Shown: positions 34,366 to 43,056 of the stretch, piece by piece | How positions within the stretch are numbered: position 1 is the stretch's first letter | Layout of the letters: every line of letters starts with the position of its first letter | Assembly: GCF_022748595.1 (NCBI RefSeq) | Contig: NZ_JALDSX010000011.1 | Location: 1 to 64,000 of the forward strand | Direction: 5' to 3' | Origin: Brevibacterium sp. ZH18 | GTDB lineage: Bacteria; Actinomycetota; Actinomycetes; Actinomycetales; Brevibacteriaceae | DNA length: 64,000 nt | The notes under the pieces: generated by a model | Seen by the model: the letters and a program-made list of their open reading frames with translations, nothing else | What the model was told of the DNA's origin: nothing | The model's database searches: none | Position numbers and translations under genes: made by a program

Positions 34366-35309
34366 GCTTCCACCCAAGCCTCGTTGAGGGCGGTGATCTC
34401 ATCATCCGCCAGCTGCATCTCGGTTCCGACGAACAGTTCGGTCAGCTGTTCGGGCACCCGCGCTGAGGCGATCGTCGAGGGGATGAAATCGTGTGTCAGC
34501 TGCCAGGCCACGGCTGTCGCGGTCATCGTTGCGTCGTGGGCAGAGGCGACATCGTGGAGGATCTCGAGGGCACGCAGTGCTTCCTGGTTGTCGAGGAAGT
34601 CGGCCACGCGTTCGCCGCGGACGCTGCCGGTGGCGTCTCCACCGGTGTGCTTGCCGGTGAGGAAGCCGGAGGCCAGGGAGTGGAATGGAAGCTCTGCGAT
34701 GCCTTGGCTGCGCAGGTAGGCCTGCTTCTGCGGATCGACCGCGCCGCGGGAGACGAGGTTGTACCGGTCCTGCACAACTCGGTAGCAGGCAAGCGAATAC
34801 TTCGCGCTGATCTTCATTGCCGACTGCAGGCGGTCAAGGCGGAAGTTCGAGGCACCGAGGTAGCTGACCTTTCCGGAGCGGACCAGGGCGTCGAAGGTTT
34901 CGGCCACGGCGACCTGGTCGACGTCTTCATCATCGGCATGGGCGTAGTAGACGTCGATGCGATCCGTACCGAGTCGACGCAGCGAGGCGTCGACGCACTC
35001 GCGGATGTTGGCCGGATCGAGGCCTTTGTGCTTCGGATGCATTCCGCCCTTGGTGGCGATGATCATCTCGTCGCGGTTGCCGCGCGCCTTCATCCATTCG
35101 CCGATGATCGTCTCCGACTCACCGCCGACATTTCCGTCGACCCAGACGGAATAGGCGTCTGCAGTGTCGATGAAGTTTCCGCCGGCTGCAGCGTAGGCAT
35201 CGAGGACAGCGAAGCTCTGGTCGCGGTCGGCGCCCCAGCCGAAGGGATTGCCTCCCAGCTGCAGCGGATGGACCATCAGATTCGTGTCTGCCAATTGCAC
35301 TCGTGTCAT
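34362..35309 (-). CDS. Aldo/keto reductase
   Basis: A 315-residue NADPH-dependent oxidoreductase. The catalytic tetrad is visible as FIDTADAY (Asp, Tyr), IATKGG (Lys) and YYAHADD (His), and ASNFRLDRL is the family loop. The substrate is unknown. ATG 35309 lies six bases after TAAGCT, suggesting a leaderless message for the chain that includes tsaD. Confidence 0.9.
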   Translation of the reverse strand: MTRVQLADTNLMVHPLQLGGNPFGWGADRDQSFAVLDAYAAAGGNFIDTADAYSVWVDGNVGGESETIIGEWMKARGNRDEMIIATKGGMHPKHKGLDPANIRECVDASLRRLGTDRIDVYYAHADDEDVDQVAVAETFDALVRSGKVSYLGASNFRLDRLQSAMKISAKYSLACYRVVQDRYNLVSRGAVDPQKQAYLRSQGIAELPFHSLASGFLTGKHTGGDATGSVRGERVADFLDNQEALRALEILHDVASAHDATMTATAVAWQLTHDFIPSTIASARVPEQLTELFVGTEMQLADDEITALNEAWVEA

Positions 35310-35315
35310 AGCCCC

Positions 35316-35321
35316 AGCTTA
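35316..35321 (-). promoter_or_regulatory. Putative leaderless -10 box of the aldo/keto reductase
   Basis: TAAGCT on the minus strand ends six bases before ATG 35309; this would be the promoter of the AKR-SRPBCC-tsaD-NUDIX chain. Confidence 0.5.
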
Positions 35322-35358
35322 CCCGCTGGTAGAGCTGGCCGGAGGGTTCGGGGATTCA

Positions 35359-35377
35359 TTAGGACAGGCTAGACTCA
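35359..35377. promoter_or_regulatory. Putative DtxR/IdeR iron box overlapping the hmuO promoter
   Basis: TTAGGACAGGCTAGACTCA matches the DtxR/IdeR consensus TTAGGTTAGGCTAACCTAA at 14 of 19 positions. It contains TAGACT (35370-35375), a candidate -10 box, so a bound iron repressor would block hmuO transcription. It lies 67 bases upstream of the hmuO ATG. The regulator is not in the window. Confidence 0.5.
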
Positions 35378-35444
35378 GTGATCAACGAGGGCTGTAGTGC
35401 ACCGTGTGACTCGTCCGGATCAACGCTGACTCAGAGGAATACTC

Positions 35445-36083
35445 ATGACTGAACCATTCTCCACTCGGCTCAAGGCCAGCACCGCCACCATCCACGACGA
35501 AGTCGAACACACGACGTTCATGATCGACCTCATGGAGGGCCGCCTCGATGCAGCTGCCTATTCGCTTCTGATCAGGCAGTACGAGGTCGTCTACGCAGCC
35601 CTGGAGAAGAAGTCACGCGACTTCGCTGAGGATCCCGTCTTCGCACCGTTCCACGACGAATCACTGTCCCGTCATGATCGGATCCGCAATGATCTGCGTG
35701 AGCTCGGCGGAACCGAGCTGCCGGCCACCCGCAGCGCCGAAGCCTATGCGGCACACCTCGACGCTCTCGAGACTCCTGAACAGATCATCGCCCACCACTA
35801 CACTCGCTACCTCGGCGATCTGTCAGGCGGGCAGGCAATCGGCGCTCTCATGGGCAGGCACTACGGACTTCCCTCCAGCGCACTGACGATCTGGGACTTC
35901 ACCGACTTGGGCAAAACGAAGCCGTACAAGGATGCCTACCGCCTGCGGCTCAATGAGATCGCAAGCACCGGCGGTGATGAGCAGGTCGTCATCGACGAGA
36001 CGATGACCGCGTTCACGCTCAACGGCGAACTTCTCGCCGAGCTGACAGCGATGACTCAGCACCCGGCAGTCCCTGTCGCGTAG
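35445..36083 (+). CDS. hmuO: Biliverdin-producing heme oxygenase
   Basis: A 212-residue cytosolic enzyme that opens heme to biliverdin, CO and free iron. The proximal heme ligand is His17 in TATIHDEVEH, and the distal helix has the glycine-rich YLGDLSGGQ near residue 125. Length is normal for HmuO. ATG 35445 follows CAGAGGAAT. The putative iron box upstream fits induction under iron limitation. No heme uptake genes are adjacent. Confidence 0.95.
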   Translation: MTEPFSTRLKASTATIHDEVEHTTFMIDLMEGRLDAAAYSLLIRQYEVVYAALEKKSRDFAEDPVFAPFHDESLSRHDRIRNDLRELGGTELPATRSAEAYAAHLDALETPEQIIAHHYTRYLGDLSGGQAIGALMGRHYGLPSSALTIWDFTDLGKTKPYKDAYRLRLNEIASTGGDEQVVIDETMTAFTLNGELLAELTAMTQHPAVPVA

Positions 36084-36128
36084 TTGCGGCACGAAGCACC
36101 CGGAGCCTCAACCACCACGGAAGTGCTG

Positions 36129-36158
36129 TTGACAGCAGCATCATCTCCGCTGTTGGAT
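36129..36158 (+). promoter_or_regulatory. Putative promoter of the MDMPI-like gene
   Basis: TTGACA at 36129-36134 and TTGGAT at 36153-36158, 18 bases apart. The -10 ends seven bases before ATG 36166, giving a leaderless arrangement. Confidence 0.5.
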
Positions 36159-36165
36159 TTGGCAC

Positions 36166-36783
36166 ATGGACAGTCGCACATGGTTCGACTCATCAGCACA
36201 GTGGCTGAGGACTCTCCTCCCCGCTGTCAACGGCCGATTGGACGTTCCAGCTCTTGGGGAATGGGATGTACGCGCACTTCTCGGACACACATGTCGTGCC
36301 TTCATCACTGTGGAGCGCTATCTCAGCGCTGGCGCCGACGCGCCGCCGAACACACAACCGGATCTCGACTCGGCCGAGGACTATTTTCGTGCCGCTGCGG
36401 CTTCGCTGTCCGACCCTCAGCGGGTCACGCAACGAGGGAATGACGCCGGCCGAGACCTCGGGGACGATCCCGCTGCGAGTGCCGAGGCGATGATCCTACG
36501 AGTCTGCAGTCTGGTCGCTCGGACACCGGACCATGCCATTGTCATGACACCTGTCGGTGCCATGCAGCTCGACGCCTATCTGCCGACACGTGCGTTCGAA
36601 CTGACTGTGCATGGAATCGACCTCGCTGTGGTCACGAAGCAGCAGGTACCCGAGCACCTTCATCAGAACATCAGCTCTGCCATTGCACTCAGCTCGCTGA
36701 TTGCCACACCAGAGCAGTCATTGCGGCTGCTGCGGACGATCACGGGCCGGGAGGAACTGCCTCCAGACTTCACCATCATCTGA
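36166..36783 (+). CDS. Maleylpyruvate isomerase N-terminal-like (DinB-fold) protein
   Basis: A 205-residue protein related to the mycothiol-dependent maleylpyruvate isomerase N-terminal domain. WDVRALLGHTCRAF supplies the first conserved His region, and LPTRAFELTVHGIDLA holds the second (H-x3-D). Actinobacteria carry many such proteins, mostly of unknown function and probably thiol- or metal-dependent. It is not next to mycothiol or aromatic degradation genes. Confidence 0.7.
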   Translation: MDSRTWFDSSAQWLRTLLPAVNGRLDVPALGEWDVRALLGHTCRAFITVERYLSAGADAPPNTQPDLDSAEDYFRAAAASLSDPQRVTQRGNDAGRDLGDDPAASAEAMILRVCSLVARTPDHAIVMTPVGAMQLDAYLPTRAFELTVHGIDLAVVTKQQVPEHLHQNISSAIALSSLIATPEQSLRLLRTITGREELPPDFTII

Positions 36784-36911
36784 GGCCCGACCGATCCATT
36801 TGCGCCTAGTCCGCGGTGTCGCGGATGAGGGAGTCCGAATCCCGCGCCGGAATCACTGCAGCCTCCGTTCCTGATCCGCACAGGCAGGATTGTGTGCGAC
36901 AGAATAGGCCT

Positions 36912-37037
36912 ATGTCCGATGATGAGAAATTGTTCCAGATGCCCTTCAACCCTCAGCCACGCGAATTCGCCGGCCACCCGATGCCCGCACCGCTGCTCGA
37001 CCTGATGAAGAAGATCGCAGATACAGGGCATGCCTGA
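36912..37037 (+). CDS. Small hypothetical protein (41 aa)
   Basis: ATG 36912 lies six bases after CAGAAT (36900-36905), a leaderless-like spacing. The peptide is polar and proline-rich with MPAPLLDLMKKIADTG at its end, has no membrane segment, and uses high-GC third positions like real genes here. No family recognised. It ends 29 bases before the convergent rimI stop. Confidence 0.45.
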   Translation: MSDDEKLFQMPFNPQPREFAGHPMPAPLLDLMKKIADTGHA

Positions 37038-37066
37038 ATCGCGAACTCCACACCTCGATGAGCACG

Positions 37067-37615
37067 CTACTCCGGCGGCAAGCGGTGCTGCATGAGGATC
37101 GCGTCAGCTCCCGGGTAGTAGTCCGAACGCCGGCCCCACTCCTCGAACCCGAATGATCGGTACAGGGCCAAGGCCGATTCATTGCGCTCGTCGACTTCAA
37201 GATGGACGACATGGGCACCTCTCGAACGAGCCCAGTCGATCCCAGCGCTCAGAAGGGATCGTCCGATGCCCTGGCCGCGAGCCGCCTCGGTGGTAGCGAT
37301 CGTCATCACATCGGCTTCACTGCCACTGGCAGACATGACGATCCACCCGGCCAACTCCCCCACCGAATCCGAAGGTCGCTGCCCCACCGAATCAGAAGGT
37401 CGCTGCCCTCCCACAGCAGCAGAGCTGTCCCCCGCCGAGGCGGTTCTGGCCTGGAACATGGCCGTTCCCGACTGCGCCATGACCGCCCAGTAGTAGCTCA
37501 CGGTCCACGCGGTAGGGCCGAAGATCCGGGCATCGTTGTCAGCGATCTCCGCCAGGTCCCACCAGTGGAGATCGCCGATGGTCGTGTCGCTGCGCACCGC
37601 CGGTCCGGTCATCAT
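37067..37615 (-). CDS. rimI: Ribosomal-protein alanine acetyltransferase-like GNAT
   Basis: A 182-residue GNAT protein. MTIATTEAARGQGIGRSLL contains the acetyl-CoA motif R-G-Q-G-I-G, and EVDERNESALALYRSFGFEE is the C-terminal part typical of RimI. Position directly after tsaB supports the name. A 24-bp in-frame duplication (37358-37405) doubles the peptide GQRPSDSV in a loop before the acetyl-CoA strand and should be tolerated as linker. The start could be the first or second of two adjacent ATG codons. Confidence 0.85.
   Translation of the reverse strand: MMTGPAVRSDTTIGDLHWWDLAEIADNDARIFGPTAWTVSYYWAVMAQSGTAMFQARTASAGDSSAAVGGQRPSDSVGQRPSDSVGELAGWIVMSASGSEADVMTIATTEAARGQGIGRSLLSAGIDWARSRGAHVVHLEVDERNESALALYRSFGFEEWGRRSDYYPGADAILMQHRLPPE
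37358..37405 (-). repeat. 24-bp in-frame tandem duplication in rimI
   Basis: Two copies differing at one position (TCC versus TCA codon region), encoding GQRPSDSV twice. Confidence 0.8.
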
Positions 37616-37619
37616 CGGC

Positions 37620-38303
37620 TCACTTCAACGTGCTCGCGCGCACCGGTGTCGCCTTGGCATCGGGATCGCGCAGATACTCCGGGACCGGTTCGGCCAGCTC
37701 ACGGCCGGCAACGATCTCTCTGGATGCGGCGAACGCCAGGTATTCGGCGCGCGGATCGACGATCGTGGGGAAGCTGGACTTTCCGAGGACGTCGGGATAG
37801 AGGACGAACCCGCGGCCGAGGCGGCCAGCGATTTCCGTCTGGCCAGCAGCGGCGAGGACGGTGTCGACTTCGGCAGGCTTCGCGACGAACGGGCCGGCGG
37901 CCAGCGACGCATCCGAGGCCTCGTAGACGCTGAAATACACTTCTCTGCGCCGCGCATCAGCGGCGATGAGCACTGGTCCCACAGTCTGGGTGTTGGTTCG
38001 CTGCAGTTCTTCGGCGAGCGCTGCTTGGGACAGGAGTCCCTTGACTGGGATGCCTCGCGCCTGGCCGACCGCAATTCCGGCGGCGATGCCGACCCGCAGA
38101 CCGGTGAAGGGTCCCGGACCGATCCCGGTCACGACGAGTTCAGGCTCCACCGGATCGGCCAGCACGCGCGCCAGGGCGGGTCCGATGAATTCGACGTGTC
38201 TGCGCTGGTCATCGGCATGCTCGGCGGCAAGTACGGTGTCCGACTCCGTGTCGACGAGAGCGACAGACGCTGACTGCGACGTATCGATGCTGAGAATGAT
38301 CAT
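37620..38303 (-). CDS. tsaB: t6A biosynthesis protein TsaB
   Basis: A 227-residue ASKHA-fold paralogue of TsaD that scaffolds the t6A complex. ILSIDTSQSASVAL at the N terminus and GIGPGPFTGLRVGIA near residue 62 are its signatures. ATG 38303 overlaps the tsaE stop by four bases, and rimI follows after four bases. Normal length. Confidence 0.93.
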   Translation of the reverse strand: MIILSIDTSQSASVALVDTESDTVLAAEHADDQRRHVEFIGPALARVLADPVEPELVVTGIGPGPFTGLRVGIAAGIAVGQARGIPVKGLLSQAALAEELQRTNTQTVGPVLIAADARRREVYFSVYEASDASLAAGPFVAKPAEVDTVLAAAGQTEIAGRLGRGFVLYPDVLGKSSFPTIVDPRAEYLAFAASREIVAGRELAEPVPEYLRDPDAKATPVRASTLK

Positions 38304-38875
38304 GCTGTGTCCTCTTCGTCTGCGGTGACTGTCACGATAGCGCGAATTGATGCATCCAGCCGCTGCCAGCGTTCGTCCCAAGTGTCGCCGTGACCATGCA
38401 GGTCGACGATGCGATGCTCGTCTGGTTCGGACTCGTCGTCGCCGGCGGTGACGTCCGTGTCGTCTTCGCCGCCGGCGCCGATCTCATCCTCGAACACCGG
38501 CGTGATCGTCAGACTCAGGTAGTCGGCACTGAGCTGCTCGGCGAGTCCTTCGCCCCATTCGACAACCGTGATCGACTCGTCGAGTTCGGAGTCGAGATCG
38601 AGGTCCTCGAGTTCCTCGGCATCCGAGAGCCGGTACGCATCCACGTGCACAAGTGCTGGGCCCTCACCCAGTGAGGGGTGCTCGCGCGCAATGACGAACG
38701 TCGGCGACGTGATCCGCCCGGCGACATCGAGGGCCCGCCCCAGGGACTGGGTGAACGTCGTCTTGCCCGCACCGAGATTGCCACTGAGGATGAGGAGATC
38801 GCCGGCCCGCAGATTCTCTGCGAGCACCTCGGCGAAGGTCCTCATCTGCGCCAACGATGAGATCTGAACTCTCAT
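38300..38875 (-). CDS. tsaE: t6A biosynthesis ATPase TsaE
   Basis: A 191-residue P-loop ATPase that activates the TsaB-TsaD complex. Walker A is SGNLGAGKTTFTQ near residue 32, followed by SPTFVIARE and VHVDAYRL, all characteristic. The Asp/Glu-rich C-terminal 50 residues are longer than in E. coli. It overlaps alr by one base and tsaB by four. Confidence 0.93.
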   Translation of the reverse strand: MRVQISSLAQMRTFAEVLAENLRAGDLLILSGNLGAGKTTFTQSLGRALDVAGRITSPTFVIAREHPSLGEGPALVHVDAYRLSDAEELEDLDLDSELDESITVVEWGEGLAEQLSADYLSLTITPVFEDEIGAGGEDDTDVTAGDDESEPDEHRIVDLHGHGDTWDERWQRLDASIRAIVTVTADEEDTA

Positions 38876-40038
38876 CAGACTTCCCGACGATCCACACGCG
38901 CGCTGAGACGGGCGACGATCTCGTAGTTGATCGTGTCCGCCCATGCACCCCATTCGGCGGCGCTGGGACCGCCCGGCCCGAAGATCACGGCTTCATCGCC
39001 GATGGCCACTTCGTCGTCACCGACGTCGATGATCATCTGGTCCATCGCAATCCGACCCACAACGGGATACCGCTTGCCACGGACGCTGACCTCTGCCCGG
39101 TTCGACGCCGACCGAGGGATCCCGTCCCCGTACCCACCGGGGATGAGAGCGAAACGCGTGTCCGCCTCGGCGGTGAATGTCAGCCCGTAGGAGGCACCGT
39201 GCCCGCGAGGGATGTCCTTGACGTTGATGACGTGGGAGACCAAACGCATTACGGGTGTCAGCCCCATGTCTGTGGGCCCGCGATCCTCGAACGGGGAGAG
39301 CCCGTAGAGTGCCAGGCCGACCCGCGCTGAGTTCCCTGGGAACGGAGACAGCGAGAGCGCACCGGGCGAATTCGCAATGTGGACCTCAAGACGGTCCGAT
39401 TCGCCGAGGCGGCCCTGCGTTGCGTCGAGAAGCGCCGTCAGATCCCGGTGGGCTGAGGTGAAGGCCTGAATCTGCTCGCCGGTCTCAGGACGTGCGGGTT
39501 CATCGGCGACGGCGAAATGGCTCATGATGCCCACAACTTCGAGCCGGGGCTCGGGCTCGTCGGCAACGGTCTGCAGACGTTTGAGCGCCAGGGCGAAGTC
39601 GACAGGGGCCAACCCATTGCGGCCGAGTCCGCTGTCGATTTTGAGGTGGATGCGAGCAGCGGTGTGCGTGGCCTCGGCTGCGGCGCGGAGCCGGTCGAGA
39701 CTGTCGACTGTCGAGACGCCCAGTTCGATCCCGGCCGCGACGGCCGCATCCAGGTCTGTCGTCGAACTGTAGAGCCAGGCGGTGATGGTGACCTCGTCGC
39801 CGAGGATCTCCCGCAGCTGCAGGGCTTCGCTGATGGTCGCGACGCAGAAGTCGCGCTGACCAGCGGCGAAGAGCGCTGTGGCGACGATGTCGACGCCATG
39901 ACCGTAGGCGTTGGCCTTGACGACGCATTTGAGTCGGGCCGGCGCGAGTCGCTCGGCGAGGACCGCCGCGTTGGCCTGCAGCGCGGCCACGTCGATCTCT
40001 GCCCGGACCAGTGCCTCTGAAGTGTCGATTGATGTCAC
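38875..40038 (-). CDS. alr: Alanine racemase
   Basis: A 387-residue pyridoxal-phosphate enzyme making D-alanine for peptidoglycan. The cofactor lysine is in CVVKANAYGHG near residue 40, and the second catalytic residue, Tyr, is in GASYGLTF near 275. GTG 40038 is six bases after TATTCT, a leaderless start. The 40-residue longer frame has no coding character. It heads the alr-tsaE-tsaB-rimI run. Confidence 0.95.
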   Translation of the reverse strand: MTSIDTSEALVRAEIDVAALQANAAVLAERLAPARLKCVVKANAYGHGVDIVATALFAAGQRDFCVATISEALQLREILGDEVTITAWLYSSTTDLDAAVAAGIELGVSTVDSLDRLRAAAEATHTAARIHLKIDSGLGRNGLAPVDFALALKRLQTVADEPEPRLEVVGIMSHFAVADEPARPETGEQIQAFTSAHRDLTALLDATQGRLGESDRLEVHIANSPGALSLSPFPGNSARVGLALYGLSPFEDRGPTDMGLTPVMRLVSHVINVKDIPRGHGASYGLTFTAEADTRFALIPGGYGDGIPRSASNRAEVSVRGKRYPVVGRIAMDQMIIDVGDDEVAIGDEAVIFGPGGPSAAEWGAWADTINYEIVARLSARVDRREV

Positions 40039-40044
40039 TGGATA

Positions 40045-40050
40045 AGAATA
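40045..40050 (-). promoter_or_regulatory. Putative leaderless -10 box of alr
   Basis: TATTCT on the minus strand ends six bases before GTG 40038. Confidence 0.55.
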
Positions 40051-40081
40051 CCGTCCGCCATGCCCAGGCGTTCGCCTGCGG

Positions 40082-41647
40082 TCATCCTCCACCCAGCGAG
40101 CGACTGTGGATGAGGTCGCCCGCAACCTCGACGACGGCGTCGACGAGTGTGCCCGCATTCACCGCGCGGTATCCGGCCGCATTATGGATGAGCACGGCGA
40201 GGCCGACGATGTGCGCCCAGTCCCGATCCGGCAGCGGAGCCTCAGGCGAGGTCTGCTGACTCTCCGCCGATGCCTGTTGCCGGGTGGCGTGGAAGACGGC
40301 GAGCATGGCGCCGATGATGCCTGCCAGGACGTCACCGGAACCGGCCGTGGCCAGGCTCGCGGGTCCCGCTTCGGGCAGGACGCAGAAACCGTCGGGGCAG
40401 GCGATGACCGTCTGGTGGCCTTTGAGCAGCACAATGCAGCCGCTGAGCTTCGCCGCCCGCTTGGCCCACCCGATCGGGTCCGCGGTGATCCTCGACGAGG
40501 TGATGATCTCGCCGAGGATGCGGCTGAGCAGGCGGGCCAGCTCCCCCGCGTGCGGGGTCAGGACCACAGGCCTCTTCGCCAGCCAGGTCCCTCTCACGGA
40601 GTCGGCGCGGCCGACCATCTCGAGGGCTCCCGCATCGAGGACGACGGGAATGCTCGTATCGGTCAGCGCGTCGACGGCGTCCCGGAGGAATTCGTCCTCG
40701 GGGTCGCCTGGGCCCATGACCAGGGCATTCATGCGTCCCGATGCCGTGACCACCTCGGCGTGAAGTCCGAGCACGAACTCCGCAACCAAGGGCGAACCCA
40801 GGTACCTGACCATTCCGATGCCGCAGTTGACCGCCGAGGTGGTCGTCAGGACTCCTGCACCCGGGTACTCCTCGGACCCGGCGAGGACGCCGACGACTCC
40901 GCGGGAGTACTTATACCCCTGGGCGTCGGGGCGGGGGAATTCCGCGATGAGATCTTCGGAGTCGAGCACCTCGCCCGCCGCCGCCGACTGTGCCGGGTGG
41001 AGACCGATGTCGACGACGTGGACCTCGCCGGTGAACCTGCTCACCCGCGGGTCGATGAGTTCGGCCTTCAGCCCGCCGAAGGTCACCGTGTGATCGGCGT
41101 GGAGCCGATCGTCGGCACCGGTCTCGGCCGGAGACAGGTCAGATGGGACATCGACGGCGACGAGGATGCTGTCGTCCCTGGGGGTCCAGTCCTTGATGAG
41201 TGAGGCGATATGGGGCGGGAGTCCGCGCCTGCCACCGGTGCCGAGGATTCCGTCGAGGACGAGGTCGGCCCGGGTGAGTTCCCGCAGGATGTCCCCGCGG
41301 GTGTCACCCGCAGACCTGGCTGCGGGATACGCGATGACGTCGGCTCCGGCACGCTGCGCAGCGGCCAGCCCGTCGATGTGAGTGCCCTCGAACAGGGTGA
41401 CGACGGTGATCTTGGCACCCCTGCGGCTCAGCGCGGCAGCGGCGAAGAGTGCGTCGCCGGCATTGTTGCCCGGCCCCGCCAGCACGCACGCGCGAGCGCC
41501 CGCGACTTGGCCCCGAGCCGTTCGGATCTCGTCGGCGCAGAACCGTGCCAGTGCCTGCGCGGCGCGGGCCATGAGTGGGACGCCGGCATCGATCAGCGGA
41601 CCTTCGGCCTCACGGATGACCGTGCTGGGATAGGCGAATACCACCAT
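40082..41647 (-). CDS. nnr: Bifunctional NAD(P)HX epimerase/dehydratase
   Basis: A 521-residue fusion repairing hydrated NAD(P)H. The YjeF-type epimerase domain spans about residues 1-215 (GPGNNAGDALFAA, DGILGTGGRRG). The ADP-dependent dehydratase of the ribokinase fold spans about 230-521 (GVVGVLAGSEEYPGAGVL, LTPHAGELARL, TAGSGDVLAGIIGAML). ATG 41647 follows AAGGAGAAG; the much longer frame runs into the amidohydrolase antisense-in-register and is rejected. It sits between an M20 hydrolase and alr as in related genomes. Confidence 0.93.
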   Translation of the reverse strand: MVVFAYPSTVIREAEGPLIDAGVPLMARAAQALARFCADEIRTARGQVAGARACVLAGPGNNAGDALFAAAALSRRGAKITVVTLFEGTHIDGLAAAQRAGADVIAYPAARSAGDTRGDILRELTRADLVLDGILGTGGRRGLPPHIASLIKDWTPRDDSILVAVDVPSDLSPAETGADDRLHADHTVTFGGLKAELIDPRVSRFTGEVHVVDIGLHPAQSAAAGEVLDSEDLIAEFPRPDAQGYKYSRGVVGVLAGSEEYPGAGVLTTTSAVNCGIGMVRYLGSPLVAEFVLGLHAEVVTASGRMNALVMGPGDPEDEFLRDAVDALTDTSIPVVLDAGALEMVGRADSVRGTWLAKRPVVLTPHAGELARLLSRILGEIITSSRITADPIGWAKRAAKLSGCIVLLKGHQTVIACPDGFCVLPEAGPASLATAGSGDVLAGIIGAMLAVFHATRQQASAESQQTSPEAPLPDRDWAHIVGLAVLIHNAAGYRAVNAGTLVDAVVEVAGDLIHSRSLGGG

Positions 41648-41660
41648 CGACTTCTCCTTC

Positions 41661-42968
41661 TCACTCGTGCGAGAGCTGAGCGAGCTTCCGCCCAGCCAGA
41701 TGGGCCAGGAACAGCGCGTGGTCGGCCAGTCCCTCATCACTGTGACGGGCCCGCGGCGAATGGTTGGCTTCGCGTTCCTCGACGGGCAGGTTCGGCAGGG
41801 CCACTCCGAAGTGTCCGTAGGCCCCCGGCACCTGTTCGAGCACGCGGGAGAAGTCCTCGGACCCGGGGATCGGGTTCGGTCGGACCACGGCACGATCGGC
41901 ACCGAAGAGGTCGGCGAACGTGTCGAGGAAGAAGTCGGCTTCCTCATCGTTGTTGATCGTCGGCGGCAGAACTCGTTCGTAGTCGACGTCGGCTTCGAGG
42001 CCGTGGGCGGCGACGAGTTCGGTGACCAGCTGAGGCAGCTCAGCCTCGGCGCGGGCGGTGACCTCATCGGAGAACGTGCGCACGCTGACGACGAGTTCCG
42101 CGAAGTCGGGGATGACGTTGGGGGCAGTGCCCCCGTTGAACTGGCCGACGGTGATGACGAGAGGGTCGAAGATGTCGAATCGCCTGGTCACGTATTCCTG
42201 GAGCTGCCCGACGAGCATGGCCCCGACCTGGATGGGGTCGCGGCCCGTCGCCGGGCGGGAAGCGTGCGTGCCCTTGCCGCGGACCGTGATGGACATCTTC
42301 GAAAACGCTGCCATGTACGAGCCCCGCCGGCAGTAGGCAACACCGAGGTCCTGGTCAGCGGAGACGTGGATGCCATAGGCAGCCTTGACCCGAGGACCGG
42401 CGGCGTCGAGGACACCTTCCTCGATCATCTTCCCGGCTCCGTCATAGCCTTCTTCGCCGGGCTGGAACATGAAGACCACGTCGCCGGGCAGGGAGTCCCG
42501 GTCACGGTGGAGGAGTTTGAGCGCACCGACGAGGCCGGTCGTGTGCAGGTCGTGACCGCACGCGTGCATCCGGCCGGTCGTGGCTGCGAAGTCGAATCCT
42601 GTCGCTTCCGACACCGGCAGGCCGTCCATGTCTCCGCGCAGCAGCACTGCGGGCACAACACCGGTCGAGTCGTTCTTCCGCTGGCCGCCGCGGAGGACGA
42701 CGACGAGAGAGGAGAGTCCGTTGCCCTTCGTGACCTCGATATCAAGGCCTTCGATGGCCTCGAGGACCAGCTTCTGCGTGGCCGGCAGATCAAGCCCGGT
42801 TTCCACGTTCTCATGCAGGGCACGACGCAGAGTGACGAGGCCGGGCGCAATATCCGCGGCATCCTCGGTGCTGGGCAGGTGGACGTCGGATGTCGCAGCG
42901 GCGTCAGTGACGGTGGTATCGGTGGTATCGGTGGTATCGGTGGTGACGGTGTCGGTATCGGAGCTCAT
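41661..42968 (-). CDS. M20-family amidohydrolase
   Basis: A 435-residue metallo-amidohydrolase. RMHACGHDLHTTGL holds the dinuclear-metal His/Cys/Asp residues, FMFQPGEEGYDGA the catalytic Glu, and THASRPATGRDPI the dimerisation-domain motif. This is the M20D type that deacylates N-acyl amino acids or indole-acetyl conjugates; substrate unknown. The N terminus is a Thr/Asp-rich stretch encoded by four 9-bp repeats (42912-42947). ATG 42968 lies six bases after TAGACT, so it can have its own promoter. Confidence 0.88.
   Translation of the reverse strand: MSSDTDTVTTDTTDTTDTTVTDAAATSDVHLPSTEDAADIAPGLVTLRRALHENVETGLDLPATQKLVLEAIEGLDIEVTKGNGLSSLVVVLRGGQRKNDSTGVVPAVLLRGDMDGLPVSEATGFDFAATTGRMHACGHDLHTTGLVGALKLLHRDRDSLPGDVVFMFQPGEEGYDGAGKMIEEGVLDAAGPRVKAAYGIHVSADQDLGVAYCRRGSYMAAFSKMSITVRGKGTHASRPATGRDPIQVGAMLVGQLQEYVTRRFDIFDPLVITVGQFNGGTAPNVIPDFAELVVSVRTFSDEVTARAEAELPQLVTELVAAHGLEADVDYERVLPPTINNDEEADFFLDTFADLFGADRAVVRPNPIPGSEDFSRVLEQVPGAYGHFGVALPNLPVEEREANHSPRARHSDEGLADHALFLAHLAGRKLAQLSHE
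42912..42947 (-). repeat. Four 9-bp repeats in the amidohydrolase N terminus
   Basis: GGTGGTATC three times and GGTGGTGAC once, encoding Thr-Thr-Asp repeats near the protein start. Confidence 0.8.
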
Positions 42969-42974
42969 GGTCCG

Positions 42975-42980
42975 AGTCTA
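42975..42980 (-). promoter_or_regulatory. Putative leaderless -10 box of the M20 amidohydrolase
   Basis: TAGACT on the minus strand ends six bases before ATG 42968. Confidence 0.5.
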
Positions 42981-43056
42981 TTGCCGACCTCGCCGAGGTG
43001 AGGCCGAGGTCCGCACAGCGGAACCTCATCGCGCGCCTGAAGTCGGAACCAGAACC

